The notes beneath the pieces were generated by a model, which was not told the origin of the DNA, ran no database searches, and saw only the letters and a program-made list of their open reading frames with translations. The position numbers and the translations under genes were made by a program. This document shows, one piece after another, positions 1-11,146 of a DNA stretch of 64,000 bases; within the stretch, counting starts at the first letter, position 1; each line of letters starts with the position of its first letter. The DNA is from Halomonas eurihalina (GTDB lineage: Bacteria > Pseudomonadota > Gammaproteobacteria > Pseudomonadales > Halomonadaceae): contig NZ_VTPU01000017.1 in NCBI RefSeq assembly GCF_008274785.1, positions 17,642 to 81,641 on the forward strand. Reading direction: 5' to 3'.

Positions 1-3000
1 TACATCGTGCTGCAGTTGAAGGCCGTCTCCACCTCCTTCAGCGTGCTGACCTCGGAGGCGGACATTACCCGTGCGCCAGTCTTCGGCGACACCGCCTTCT
101 ATGTGGCGCTGGTCATGGCGGCCTTCGCCATCCTCTTCGGTACCCGCCACACCGACGCCACCGAGCACCACGAGGGCCTGATCCATGCCGTGGCCTTCGA
201 GTCGCTGATCAAGCTGGTAGCCTTCCTGACGCTGGGCGCCTACGTGACCTGGGGCATGTTCGATGGCCTCGGCGATCTGCTGGCCTTCGCCGACATTCAA
301 CTCGAGCTGCAGCGCCAGCTCGCCCAGCAGGATTTCGGCCAGGGTTTCTGGGCCCAGACCCTGCTGGCCATGCTCGCCATCCTCTGCCTGCCGCGCCAGT
401 TCCATGTAGCAGTGGTGGAGAACACCCATCGCGACGATGCCGCCAAGGCCCGTTGGCTGTTCCCGCTCTACCTGGTGGCCTTCGGCTTCTTCGTGCTGCC
501 GCTGGCCGCCGCCGGCCTGACCATCTTCGCCGACACCAATGTATCGCCCGACTCCTATGTCCTGGCGCTGCCCATGGCCGCCGGCAGCGAATGGCTGACC
601 CTGTTGACCTTCATCGGCGGCTTCTCGGCCTCCACCGGCATGGTGATCGTCGCCGCGGTGGCAGTGTCGATCATGATCTCCAACGAGATCGTCATCCCCG
701 CCCTGTTCCGCCTACGCTGGTTCGACACCAAGGCCCGCGACTATGGCCGCCTGGTGCTGCGCGCCCGGCGCATCACCATCGGCGTGATCCTGGCGCTGGC
801 CTACGGCGCCTACCAGTTGATCGGCGACTTCAGTTCCCTGGCCGCCATCGGCATGCTGTCCTTCGCCGCTGCCGCCCAGTTCGCCCCGGCTCTGATCGGC
901 GGACTCTACTGGAAGCGTGGCAATCGCCTGGGTGTGATCGTGGGCATGAACGCCGGCTTCGCAATCTGGGCCTATAGTCTGCTGATGCCGGATCTGATCG
1001 CCGCCGGCGTGCTTCCCGAGGCATGGCTGTATGGCGGGCCGCTGAACATCGGCTGGCTCTCGCCCACCGCCCTGTTCGGCCTTAATGTCGGCGATAGCTT
1101 TACCCACGGCGTGATGCTGTCGCTGGGCGTCAATCTGGTCTCCTACATCTTCGTTTCCCAGATGACGCCACAGCGCGTGGTCGAGCGCATCCAGGCCTCG
1201 CTGTTCGTCGACAGCGTCGAGACCCGCCAGACCTCGGTGAACCGTCCCTGGACCGGCGCCACCACGGTAGGCGATCTCAAGGTCCTGTGCGAACGCTTCC
1301 TCGGTGCCGGTCAGGTCAGTCGCGCCTTCGACGACTATGCCCGTCGTATCGGCAAGCCGCTGGAAGACAACGCCCGGGCCTCCATCGACGTGATCCAGTT
1401 CACCGAACGCTTTCTGGCCTCGGTGCTCGGCGCCTCCTCGGCGCGTATCGTGGTCAACTCAGCGCTGCAGGGCCGAGGCATCGGCATTTCGGACGTCATT
1501 TCCATCGTCGACGAAGCCTCTCAGGTACTGGAATTCAACCGTGCCCTGCTTCAGGCAACCATCGAGAACATCAACCAGGGCATCAGCGTGGTCGACCAGA
1601 ACCTGCGCCTGGTGGTCTGGAACCAGCGCTACCTGGAGCTGTTCCGCTTTCCCGATCACCTGATCCGGGTCGGCGCGCCGATCGATCGCATCTTCCTCTA
1701 CAACGCCCACAACGGCGAATACGGTCCCGGCGATCCCGAGGAACACGTCCAGTTGCTGCTCGACAACATCCGCGAGGGCCAGCCCCACCGCTATGTGCGC
1801 TACCGCCAGGACGGCAGCGTACTGGAGGTGCAGGGCAACCCCATGCCGGGGGGCGGCTTCGTCTACACCTATCAGGACATCACCCAGCAAAAGCGTACTG
1901 AGGAAGCGCTGATCCGCTCGGAAAACAACATCCGCATCTACACCGATAACGTGCCGGCGCTGATCGCCTATTTCGACAAGGACTGCCGCTACCTCTTCAC
2001 CAACCGCGCCTACGAACAGGCCTTCGAGATCGATCGTAACGAGGTCATCGGCAAGCCCTTGCAGACGGTGATCCCCGAGGACATGGCCCAGGAACGTGCG
2101 CCCTGGATTGACCGTGCCCTCGGCGGTGAACGAGTCAGTTTCGAGGTCTCGCTGCAATTGCCCGAAGGCATCCGCTACATGCTGGTCACCTATACGCCGC
2201 ACTTCGGCGACAGCGGCGCTATCCTCGGTTTCTTCGCCCTCTACCAGGACATTACCGAGCGCCGCCGCGCCGAGATCGCCCTCAAGGAAACCAATGAGAC
2301 CCTGGAGGAACGCGTCCGCGAACGCACCCAGGCGCTCTCCGAGGCCAACGCCGCCCTGCGCCAGGAGAACCGGGTGCGCGCCGAGGCCGAGCAGGCACTG
2401 CGCCAGGCCAAGCAGGTGGCCGAGGATGCCAACGCCTCCAAGACCCGCTTCCTGGCGGCGGCCAGCCATGACCTGCTGCAGCCGCTCAATGCCGCGCGCC
2501 TGTTCACTTCGGCCCTCTCCCAGGAGATGGATGCCGACGACATGAAACGCACCATCGGCCACATCGACAACTCGCTGCAGGCCGCCGAAGAGTTGCTCGG
2601 CACGCTTCTCGACATTTCCAAGCTCGACGCAGGCGCCCTGACACCCCGCCGCAGCCACTTCGCCCTGGCAGACATCTTCCGACCACTGCGCGCCGAGTTC
2701 GAGGTGATGGCCGAGGATCGAGGGCTCGATCTGGTCGTCGTGCCCAACCGTGCCTGGGTCGACAGCGACGCCCAGATGCTGCGACGCATCGTGCAGAACT
2801 TCCTGTCCAACGCCATTCGCTACACCCAGGAAGGCCGTGTGCTACTGGGCTGCCGCCGCCAAGGCGAACGGCTGTCCATCGAAGTCTGGGACAGCGGCCC
2901 AGGCATCCCGGAGGCCAAGCAGGCCGAAATCTTCCAGGAATTTCGCCGCCTCGACCAAGCATCTCGCCACAAGGAAGGCGAAAAGGGGCTCGGCCTGGGT

Positions 3001-3552
3001 CTCTCCATCGCCGAGCGCATGAGCCGAGTGCTCAACCATCCCATTCGCGTGCGCTCCTGGGAAGGCGTCGGCACCGTCTTCTCGATCAGCGTACCGGTCG
3101 TTGAAGCCCGCACTCAGGAAGCCACCGAGGAGAGCAAGCCACGCCGTGTCGGCAACAAGCTGGCCGGCACGCGAATTCTGTGCATCGACAACGAATCGCT
3201 GATCCTGGAGGGCATGAAAGCGATGCTCACGGGCTGGGGCTGCGAAGTCTTCACCGCCACCTCCATCGGCGGTGCCAAGTCGGTACTGCGCCACCTGGAC
3301 GCCGACCCCGATGCCATCCTGGCCGACTATCATCTCGACAACGAGGTCACCGGCCTGATGGCCATGGAAGCGCTCGGCGAGCGGCTGCATGGCAACGTGC
3401 CCGGCATCGTGATCACCGCCGACCGCACCGAGGAGGTCGCCGAGGCCGTCAAGCGCGCCGGCTATCATCTCTTGCTCAAGCCGGTACGCCCCGCCGCGCT
3501 GAGGGCTCTGTTGACCCGCACTCTGCAGGCCAGCCGAGCCGCCGCCCGCTAG
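1..3552 (+). CDS. crbS: Hybrid sensor histidine kinase with SLC5 transporter domain (CrbS/MxtR type), 5' end cut by window
   Basis: The reading frame is open from base 1, so the gene starts upstream of the window. The N-terminal part (to about base 1180) is a multi-pass membrane domain resembling sodium:solute symporters. A STAC-like linker follows (about 1185-1480), then two PAS domains (about 1520-1890 and 1915-2260), a coiled coil, a HisKA domain (phospho-acceptor His codon at 2467 in SHDLLQPLN), a HATPase with DSGPGIP and GLGLGLSIAE motifs, and a C-terminal receiver with its Asp codon at 3325 (ADYHLD). This architecture is that of CrbS/MxtR kinases, which with CrbR/ErdR activate acetyl-CoA synthetase. 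Finding acs and a LuxR-type regulator a few kb away supports the assignment. The architecture is certain; the acetate role is inferred from family and neighbours. Confidence 0.88.
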   Translation, partial: YIVLQLKAVSTSFSVLTSEADITRAPVFGDTAFYVALVMAAFAILFGTRHTDATEHHEGLIHAVAFESLIKLVAFLTLGAYVTWGMFDGLGDLLAFADIQLELQRQLAQQDFGQGFWAQTLLAMLAILCLPRQFHVAVVENTHRDDAAKARWLFPLYLVAFGFFVLPLAAAGLTIFADTNVSPDSYVLALPMAAGSEWLTLLTFIGGFSASTGMVIVAAVAVSIMISNEIVIPALFRLRWFDTKARDYGRLVLRARRITIGVILALAYGAYQLIGDFSSLAAIGMLSFAAAAQFAPALIGGLYWKRGNRLGVIVGMNAGFAIWAYSLLMPDLIAAGVLPEAWLYGGPLNIGWLSPTALFGLNVGDSFTHGVMLSLGVNLVSYIFVSQMTPQRVVERIQASLFVDSVETRQTSVNRPWTGATTVGDLKVLCERFLGAGQVSRAFDDYARRIGKPLEDNARASIDVIQFTERFLASVLGASSARIVVNSALQGRGIGISDVISIVDEASQVLEFNRALLQATIENINQGISVVDQNLRLVVWNQRYLELFRFPDHLIRVGAPIDRIFLYNAHNGEYGPGDPEEHVQLLLDNIREGQPHRYVRYRQDGSVLEVQGNPMPGGGFVYTYQDITQQKRTEEALIRSENNIRIYTDNVPALIAYFDKDCRYLFTNRAYEQAFEIDRNEVIGKPLQTVIPEDMAQERAPWIDRALGGERVSFEVSLQLPEGIRYMLVTYTPHFGDSGAILGFFALYQDITERRRAEIALKETNETLEERVRERTQALSEANAALRQENRVRAEAEQALRQAKQVAEDANASKTRFLAAASHDLLQPLNAARLFTSALSQEMDADDMKRTIGHIDNSLQAAEELLGTLLDISKLDAGALTPRRSHFALADIFRPLRAEFEVMAEDRGLDLVVVPNRAWVDSDAQMLRRIVQNFLSNAIRYTQEGRVLLGCRRQGERLSIEVWDSGPGIPEAKQAEIFQEFRRLDQASRHKEGEKGLGLGLSIAERMSRVLNHPIRVRSWEGVGTVFSISVPVVEARTQEATEESKPRRVGNKLAGTRILCIDNESLILEGMKAMLTGWGCEVFTATSIGGAKSVLRHLDADPDAILADYHLDNEVTGLMAMEALGERLHGNVPGIVITADRTEEVAEAVKRAGYHLLLKPVRPAALRALLTRTLQASRAAAR

Positions 3553-3558
3553 CACTCC

Positions 3559-3590
3559 GCGCGGGGCGACGAGGATCGCTCGTCCCGCGC
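3559..3590 (+). terminator. Bulged GC-rich hairpin after crbS
   Basis: Just after the crbS stop codon, GCGCGG and CCGCGC arms plus GACGAG and CTCGTC arms can fold into one bulged hairpin. No clear T-run follows, so termination is uncertain; it could instead be a 3'-end stabilising structure. Confidence 0.35.
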
Positions 3591-3675
3591 CCCTCTCGAT
3601 AGGCAGCGACAATCACGAGTACGGGAAATCGCTATTGGTCAACGTGGCGACCATGGATTAACCTATAGACCAGTT

Positions 3676-3691
3676 ATTAACCATGGTTAAT
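3676..3691. promoter_or_regulatory. 16-bp perfect palindrome over the mntH start, candidate MntR operator
   Basis: ATTAACCATGGTTAAT is a perfect palindrome whose last two bases are the first two of the mntH ATG at 3690. A related partial copy (CCATGGATTAACC) lies at about 3652-3664, and a TATAGA -10-like hexamer lies between them at 3664. A metal-responsive MntR is encoded directly downstream, so binding of Mn-MntR here to repress mntH-mntR is a reasonable inference. The sequence is not the Escherichia coli MntR box. Confidence 0.5.
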
Positions 3692-4982
3692 GAGTGTTTC
3701 CATGTTTTCCGCCATTTCCAACGACGCGATTCGCGACAAGGCCGACGCGACGCTGAGCGGGCGTCGTCGACGCTGGGGCTGGACGCCCTTCTTCGGCCCT
3801 GCATTGATCGCTGCCGTGGCCTATATCGACCCCGGCAACTTCGCTACCAACATCGAGGCCGGTTCACGGTATGGCTACACCCTGCTGTGGGTGGTGCTCG
3901 GCGCCAACCTGATGGCGATGCTGATCCAGACCCTGTCGGCGAGACTGGGACTGGCTACCGGTCGCAATCTGCCCGAAATCATCCGCGATCGTTATCCCCG
4001 CCCGCTGGTATGGTGCTACTGGGTCCAGGCCGAGATCGTCGCCATCGCCACCGACCTCGCCGAATTCCTCGGCGCGGCCCTGGCCTTCAATCTGCTCTTC
4101 GGCCTCTCGCTGATGGAAGGCGCCCTGCTCACCGGCCTGATCACCTACCTGGCCCTGCTGCTCCATCGCCAGGGCTTCCGCCTGATGGAGATAGTCATCG
4201 GCGCCATGATCATGGCGGTGGCCAGCGGCTTCCTCCTGGAAATGCTGCTCGGCACGCCCGATCTCGCACCACTGCTCGAAGGCCTGCTGCTCCCGAGCTT
4301 TCCCGACAGCTATTCCCTCTACCTGGCCGCCGGCATTCTCGGCGCCACCGTGATGCCTCATGTCATCTATCTGCATTCGGCGCTTTCCCAGAACCGCATC
4401 CAGACCCGCGACGAAGGGCAGCGCAAGCGCCTGATGCGCTATTACCGGATCGACGTCATCGTCGGCATGGCGATCGCCGGCCTGGTCAACCTGAGCATGC
4501 TGGCCATGGCGGCGGCGGTCTTCCACGCCCAGGGACGGCTCGACATCGCCACCATCAGCGACAGCTACCAATTGCTTTCGCCAATGATGGGCCAGCAACT
4601 CGCCAGCCATGTCTTCGGCCTGGCCCTGCTGCTGGCGGGCCTGTCGTCCTCGATCGTCGGCACCCTGTCGGGTCAGGTGATCATGCAGGGCTTCGTCAAC
4701 TTCACCATTCCCATCTGGCTACGCCGGTTGGTCACCATGCTGCCCGCGCTGGCCGTCATCATGCTGGGCATCTCCGAACAGAAGGCGCTGGTCGCCAGCC
4801 AGGTCATCCTCAGCTTCGGCATCCCTTTTGCCCTGATCCCTCTGTTATGCTTTACGTCTGATCGCCGACTCATGGGCAATCTGGTCAACAGCAGATCCGT
4901 CACCGCCATCGGCGGGGCCATCTGCACGCTGATCATCGCGCTCAACGGCTATGTGCTGTTCTTCACCCTGACGGGTCACTGA
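3690..4982 (+). CDS. mntH: Nramp-family proton-coupled Mn2+/Fe2+ transporter MntH
   Basis: This 430-residue inner-membrane protein imports divalent manganese (and iron) with protons. It carries the Nramp metal-site signatures: DPGNFATN in the first transmembrane helix (residues 47-54) and MPH in helix 6 (residues 222-224). Hydrophobic segments fill the rest, and the length is normal for the family. The ATG at 3690 has no convincing ribosome-binding site; an in-frame ATG at 3702 is an alternative. mntR follows after 10 bp, so the two are probably co-transcribed and autoregulated through the palindrome overlapping the start. The pair sits between the acetate kinase and its response regulator, which is not functionally expected. 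Confidence 0.95.
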   Translation: MSVSMFSAISNDAIRDKADATLSGRRRRWGWTPFFGPALIAAVAYIDPGNFATNIEAGSRYGYTLLWVVLGANLMAMLIQTLSARLGLATGRNLPEIIRDRYPRPLVWCYWVQAEIVAIATDLAEFLGAALAFNLLFGLSLMEGALLTGLITYLALLLHRQGFRLMEIVIGAMIMAVASGFLLEMLLGTPDLAPLLEGLLLPSFPDSYSLYLAAGILGATVMPHVIYLHSALSQNRIQTRDEGQRKRLMRYYRIDVIVGMAIAGLVNLSMLAMAAAVFHAQGRLDIATISDSYQLLSPMMGQQLASHVFGLALLLAGLSSSIVGTLSGQVIMQGFVNFTIPIWLRRLVTMLPALAVIMLGISEQKALVASQVILSFGIPFALIPLLCFTSDRRLMGNLVNSRSVTAIGGAICTLIIALNGYVLFFTLTGH

Positions 4983-4992
4983 CAGGTCGCCA

Positions 4993-5403
4993 ATGCCATC
5001 CTTGCCCAAGCATGAATATTTCCGGCGCGTTCGGCAGGACCACCAGACCGAGCTGGTCGAGGACTACGTCGAGGAAATCGCCCATCTGCACGCACTGCAC
5101 GGCGAGGCCCGCGCCAGCGACCTCGCCGAATGCTTCGGCGTCAGTACCGCCGCCGTCTCCAAGGTGATCACGCGACTCAAGCGCGATGGGCTGGTCATTG
5201 CCCGCCCCTACCGCGGCATCTTCCTGACGCCGCTCGGTGACGACATGGCCAAGCGGGTCGCCAATCGCCATACCGTGGTACTGGAGGTCCTGCGCAAGCT
5301 CGGCGTGCCCGAGGAGACCGCCCGGGCCGATTCGGAGGGCATCGAGCACCACTGCAGCGAGGCAACGGTGGAGGCCATGCGCCGTTACCTGAACGACGAC
5401 TGA
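4993..5403 (+). CDS. mntR: DtxR-family manganese-dependent repressor MntR
   Basis: This 136-residue protein has a winged helix-turn-helix near the N terminus (DLAECFGVSTAAVSKVITRL) followed by the metal-binding/dimerisation part, with conserved residues in VVLEVLRKLGV and in the EGIEHHCSEAT segment. It lacks the SH3-like third domain of iron-type DtxR proteins, as expected for MntR. MntR senses Mn2+ and represses uptake genes. It starts 10 bp after mntH, so the transporter and its regulator form one operon. A strong terminator follows. Confidence 0.92.
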   Translation: MPSLPKHEYFRRVRQDHQTELVEDYVEEIAHLHALHGEARASDLAECFGVSTAAVSKVITRLKRDGLVIARPYRGIFLTPLGDDMAKRVANRHTVVLEVLRKLGVPEETARADSEGIEHHCSEATVEAMRRYLNDD

Positions 5404-5430
5404 CGCGCTGCGTTCCACCACCGGAAACCG

Positions 5431-5458
5431 AAAACGCCGCCCCGAAGGGCGGCGTTCG
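5431..5458. terminator. Intrinsic terminator between mntR and crbR
   Basis: AACGCCGCCC and GGGCGGCGTT arms flank a GAA-type loop between the convergent mntR and crbR genes. A run of A bases on the left gives a T-run for minus-strand transcripts, so it probably serves crbR and possibly both genes. Confidence 0.75.
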
Positions 5459-5487
5459 CATTGATGGCGGCTACATCCGGCCAGGCG

Positions 5488-6153
5488 TCAGGATTCTTCC
5501 ACCTTCGGTGGCTCGACCTCGAGCTTCTGTGCGGCGATTACCGCCTGGGTCCGCGAGTGCACGCCAAGCTTGCGCAGGATGGCCGTGACGTGAGCCTTGA
5601 TGGTGGCCTCGGAGACATTGAGCTCGAAGGCGATCTGCTTGTTGAGCAGCCCCTCGGTGAGCATGTTGAGCACACGGAACTGCTGCGGCGTAAGCGAGGC
5701 GATGGCCTCGGCAAAGCGCGTGTCCTCTTCATCGGCCTCGCCCAAGGCTTCGGCCATTTCCTCCGGCAGCCACACCTCGCCATCGAGGATCTCGCCCACC
5801 GCCTCGGCGATCAGCGCCAGCGATGCGGACTTGGGAATGAAGCCGGAAGCCCCGTAATCGATGGCACGGCGCACCACATGCAGTTCGTCGCTCCCGGACA
5901 CCACCGCCACCGGAATGTCCGGCGTCTGACCGCGCAGTTGGATCAGCCCGGAGAAGCCATGGGCGCCCGGCATGTGCAGATCCAGCAGGATCAGGTCGGC
6001 ATCCGGGTGACGGGTTACCACCTCGGTCGTGGCTTCCATGGTATCGGCTTCGACGATCTCGGCCTGGGGCGCCAACTGGCGCAACGCCTGGGTGAGGGCC
6101 GCACGGAACAACGGATGGTCATCGGCGACGATGAATTTCTGGGCAAAAGCCAT
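5488..6153 (-). CDS. crbR: LuxR/NarL-family response regulator (CrbR/ErdR type)
   Basis: This 221-residue regulator has an N-terminal receiver domain (acidic pair at D11-D12, phospho-acceptor D58 in LILLDLHMPG) and a C-terminal LuxR helix-turn-helix (LTPQQFRVLNML, then NKQIAFELNVSEATIKAHV). The start is supported by a GGAGGAGA ribosome-binding site. It lies directly downstream of acs on the same strand and 2 kb from the CrbS-type kinase, so it is the likely partner that activates acs during growth on acetate. The regulator class is clear; the pairing is inferred from context and from the known CrbS/CrbR and MxtR/ErdR systems. Confidence 0.9.
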   Translation of the reverse strand: MAFAQKFIVADDHPLFRAALTQALRQLAPQAEIVEADTMEATTEVVTRHPDADLILLDLHMPGAHGFSGLIQLRGQTPDIPVAVVSGSDELHVVRRAIDYGASGFIPKSASLALIAEAVGEILDGEVWLPEEMAEALGEADEEDTRFAEAIASLTPQQFRVLNMLTEGLLNKQIAFELNVSEATIKAHVTAILRKLGVHSRTQAVIAAQKLEVEPPKVEES

Positions 6154-6290
6154 GGTTCTCCTCCGGTTCCGGAATGCAACGGGCGGGCCCGCCGCCTGCT
6201 GGACGCTTGTAATTTACCGCATGTTACCCCATGGCCGAGGCAATGCCCAAGCGATCCGCCTGAATTGTCGACACTTTCCGTCAACGTCAT

Positions 6291-6314
6291 GAAAAAGCCG
6301 GCCCGTGGCCGGCT
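6291..6314 (-). terminator. Intrinsic terminator of acs
   Basis: Read on the minus strand, AGCCGGCC, a three-base loop and GGCCGGCT are followed by TTTTTC. It lies downstream of the acs stop codon and upstream of crbR, so the two genes are probably transcribed separately. Confidence 0.75.
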
Positions 6315-6378
6315 GCAGTGCAGGATGGTGGACGAGCGCGCCATCCACCATTCAACGGGGCGCGTCGTGACACGACGC

Positions 6379-8328
<1,950 letters not shown>

Positions 8329-8492
8329 CGAAATGCCTCTGTCCTCGGGATGATCCCTTCAGGTGAATGATGCCGATCCAGCGCGACGCAGCGTCGACCG
8401 GCGCCATGTAAAGTGCTCCCAGCATAACCCTCTGCCGCTCCGGCTTCACTTTAGACATTGGTATGAACAATTTTCTTTTTTATAACAAACAG

Positions 8493-9053
8493 TTAAATAG
8501 AGTCCGCGAGCGCCGAACGGCACATATAGACCAACGGCTGACCGCATTTTCGACACTGATACCGATGCCCTTGCCGGGCCAGGCCATGGCGACGCGCCGA
8601 GAAACCATGCTCGCGACAGCCACAGCGATAACGATAGGGTTCGGGGCTGGCACGTCCGGTATCGAAACGATGCGTGGTCTGCGGCACCAGCCCGAACAGC
8701 TCGCGCATCACCGTGCGCCATTCGTGGCCGTGGGGACGCGCCCGATGGCCATCCGCCAGGTGATGCACCAGCCAGTGGGCCACTTCGTGGGGCACCACGT
8801 CGACCAGGAAGGCATGACGATTCTCGTCAAAAAGCACCGGATTGAACCTCAGGCCGCCACGCCCGAAATGCGCCTGCCCGGCCCCTTTGCCACGCAGATC
8901 CAGCCAGACGGCCGGACGCGGCAAGGTCTCATGCACCTCGCGACACAACCGCCAGGCGGCTTCGACCCGCTCGTGCAACGCACGCTGGCTGGCCGCGCGA
9001 TCGAGGGAGTCGAGCCATTCGGGATCGGGTTCAGGCAACACGGGATGGATCAT
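8493..9053 (-). CDS. sprT: SprT-like zinc metalloprotease family protein
   Basis: This 186-residue protein has the zinc-protease motif HEVAHWLVHH followed by a downstream His in HGHEW, the arrangement of SprT/Spartan-like proteins. A C-terminal zinc-ribbon segment has paired cysteines (YRCGC and CRKCG). Bacterial SprT is poorly characterised, and the function is inferred from homology to DNA-protein crosslink proteases. It is divergent from the YecA-family gene, with about 70 bp between them. Confidence 0.88.
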   Translation of the reverse strand: MIHPVLPEPDPEWLDSLDRAASQRALHERVEAAWRLCREVHETLPRPAVWLDLRGKGAGQAHFGRGGLRFNPVLFDENRHAFLVDVVPHEVAHWLVHHLADGHRARPHGHEWRTVMRELFGLVPQTTHRFDTGRASPEPYRYRCGCREHGFSARRHGLARQGHRYQCRKCGQPLVYMCRSALADSI

Positions 9054-9121
9054 GGGATGCTAGAATGGCGCCACGCCACGGCGGCGTAAAGTAAAGACTT
9101 CCCAGCCAGAGCCACGTCACC

Positions 9122-9778
9122 ATGTCCGACACCGATACCCCCCAGCCCCAGCCGCTTCTCGACGACGAGGCCCTCGACCGGCTCGACGATTTTCTCGAAT
9201 CGGAAAGGGTCGACGCCGACGCCCTGGACCTGATCGGCGCCCACGGTTTCCTGGTTGCCCTGGCCGTGGCACCGAGCGACGCTCCCGCCACCACCTGGGT
9301 ACCGGAACTTTTTCATGGCGAACCGGCCTTCGCAGACGATAGCGAACGCGAGTCGACGCTGGCACTGCTCGAGCAGTTGCGCCACAACGCCATCCAAGTG
9401 CTGGAAGGCGGTGGCCTGCCCGAATTGCCATTCGACCTGGAGCTGGGCGGCCTGGCACCGGAGGAAACGCCGATCGGCGATTGGTGCGCGGGCTTCATGG
9501 AAGGCGTATTCCTCGACGAGGCGGCCTGGTTCGCCGAGGACGAGGAAGCCGCCGCCACCATGCTACTGCCCTTCATGCTGCTCTCGGGACTGTTCGCCGA
9601 CGAGCCCGACATGGCCGAACTCGCCACCGACGAACAACGTCTGGAGCGGCTAGTCGCACAACTCCCCGAACTGGTGCTCGACCTCTACCTGCACTATCGA
9701 GTCCCCCCGGAAACCCCCAAGCCCAAACCCCGCCGCAAGGGACCGCCCGGTCGCGGCAAGAAGACGCGTAAGAAGTAA
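9122..9778 (+). CDS. UPF0149 (YecA/YgfB) family protein with basic C-terminal tail
   Basis: This 218-residue acidic protein shows the UPF0149 pattern: LIGAHGFLVALAVAPS near residue 40, a central WCAGFMEGVFLDEAAW segment and an acidic helical C-terminal half. Many YecA proteins end in a SEC-C zinc motif. Here that is replaced by a proline/lysine/arginine tail (KPRRKGPPGRGKKTRKK), which could bind nucleic acid or ribosomes. No catalytic motif is visible and the function is unknown. Confidence 0.85.
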   Translation: MSDTDTPQPQPLLDDEALDRLDDFLESERVDADALDLIGAHGFLVALAVAPSDAPATTWVPELFHGEPAFADDSERESTLALLEQLRHNAIQVLEGGGLPELPFDLELGGLAPEETPIGDWCAGFMEGVFLDEAAWFAEDEEAAATMLLPFMLLSGLFADEPDMAELATDEQRLERLVAQLPELVLDLYLHYRVPPETPKPKPRRKGPPGRGKKTRKK

Positions 9779-9939
9779 GGGGGAAGGGGGAAGACTGCCA
9801 CCCCGTAGCCCAACGGTAAGTTTTTTCTCACAGCTTAAAACTTATAGTTCCCGGTGAAGCGGGGCTGGGGTTGCTTTCCTCTTCCAGGCGCGGCGCGCCG
9901 TCTTACTTCTTCCAGCGGCGCCAGCCGCGCTCTTCAAAC

Positions 9940-11058
9940 TTATCTGAGCCTCGTCAACATCCCGTCCAGCGTGCCGAACAGCCATTCCTTGAAGCGTTGC
10001 AAGCGTGGCCGGCGCGCCCAGTCGTCACGGTGAACTTCGTGGCTAGCGGCGAAGTTACGCTCGAACAGGGCCGCCACATCGGCGGCGAAATCCGCGTCAT
10101 CCACTTCCTGATTGGCTTCCAGGTTCCACTGCAGGCTCCAGTGGTCGAAGTTGCAGGAACCCAGGCTCACCCAGTCGTCGACCAGCGAGAACTTGGCGTG
10201 GATGAAGGATGGCTGGAACTCGAAAATGCGCACGCCGGCCCGCAGCAGACGCCCATAGAAACGCTGGCCGGCGTAACGTACACCGGGATGGTCATGGGCA
10301 CCGCCCGGCAGCAGCAGGCGCACGTCCACCCCGCGTCGCGCGGCCCGCGCCAGCCGCCGTCGCAGGCTCAGGGTCGGCACGAAATAGGGCGTGCACATCC
10401 AGATACGACGGTGCGCATCATCCACGCGGCGATGCAGGGACAGCCGGATGGCCTGATAGCGATACCCTCGCCCCCAGACGACACGGCCGCGCATCTTGCC
10501 CACCGCGGGTAGCGCCGTGATGGGCAGCGAGCCTGACGAATGCGCTTCACTCCTGCCGCCTCGCGTCACCGGTGAATTCCAGAGCGACACGAACAGACGC
10601 TCCCAGTCGGCCACCACCGGGCCTTCGATGCGTACCGCCACCTCGTACCAGGCCTCGAGAAAGTCATCGACCGCACCGAAGCCGCCAGTGAAGGCCACCC
10701 GGCCGTCTACCACCACCAGTTTGCGATGATCGCGGGTCAGATTGCGCGCCAGGGAGTGCAGCCCCAGGGGATTGAACCAGCGCAGGGTCACACCGCCTTC
10801 CTCCAGGCGACGCCGGTCCGCCGTCGACAGGCCCATGGCACCATAGCCGTCGAGCATCAGCCGCACCGTCACGCCGCGCGACACCGCCTCCAGCAGTGCA
10901 TCGATCACCAGCGTGGTCAGCCGCCCCGACTCCATCAGGTACAGCTCGATCAGCAAGGTTTCCCGGGCCGCGCCGACGGCCTCGAACATGGCCGGTAGGA
11001 AACGTGCTGCCTCGGGCAGCAGCTGAAAATGATTGGCGTCCCGCCAGGCTCCTGCCAT
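9940..11058 (-). CDS. clsB: Phospholipase D-family cardiolipin synthase (ClsB-like)
   Basis: Two HKD motifs mark the phospholipase D fold: HRKLVVVD in the first half, followed by GGFGAVDDF, and HAKFSLVD in the second, followed by LGSCNFD. Enzymes of this type join phosphatidylglycerol molecules, or PG and PE, to make cardiolipin at the membrane. I chose the ATG at 11058 because GGAGGA lies 8 bp upstream; an ATG at 11073 sits inside that ribosome-binding site and is less likely. With the 11058 start the protein has 372 residues and no N-terminal membrane helices, as in ClsB rather than ClsA. plsB, another phospholipid gene, is divergent next door. Confidence 0.87.
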   Translation of the reverse strand: MAGAWRDANHFQLLPEAARFLPAMFEAVGAARETLLIELYLMESGRLTTLVIDALLEAVSRGVTVRLMLDGYGAMGLSTADRRRLEEGGVTLRWFNPLGLHSLARNLTRDHRKLVVVDGRVAFTGGFGAVDDFLEAWYEVAVRIEGPVVADWERLFVSLWNSPVTRGGRSEAHSSGSLPITALPAVGKMRGRVVWGRGYRYQAIRLSLHRRVDDAHRRIWMCTPYFVPTLSLRRRLARAARRGVDVRLLLPGGAHDHPGVRYAGQRFYGRLLRAGVRIFEFQPSFIHAKFSLVDDWVSLGSCNFDHWSLQWNLEANQEVDDADFAADVAALFERNFAASHEVHRDDWARRPRLQRFKEWLFGTLDGMLTRLR

Positions 11059-11146
11059 CGTCCCTTCCTCCATTGCTCCCCACGCCTCCTGACCCTAGCG
11101 CAGGGCATCGTTATACTGGCCCTCTATCCTCTTCAAGAGCGACCGC

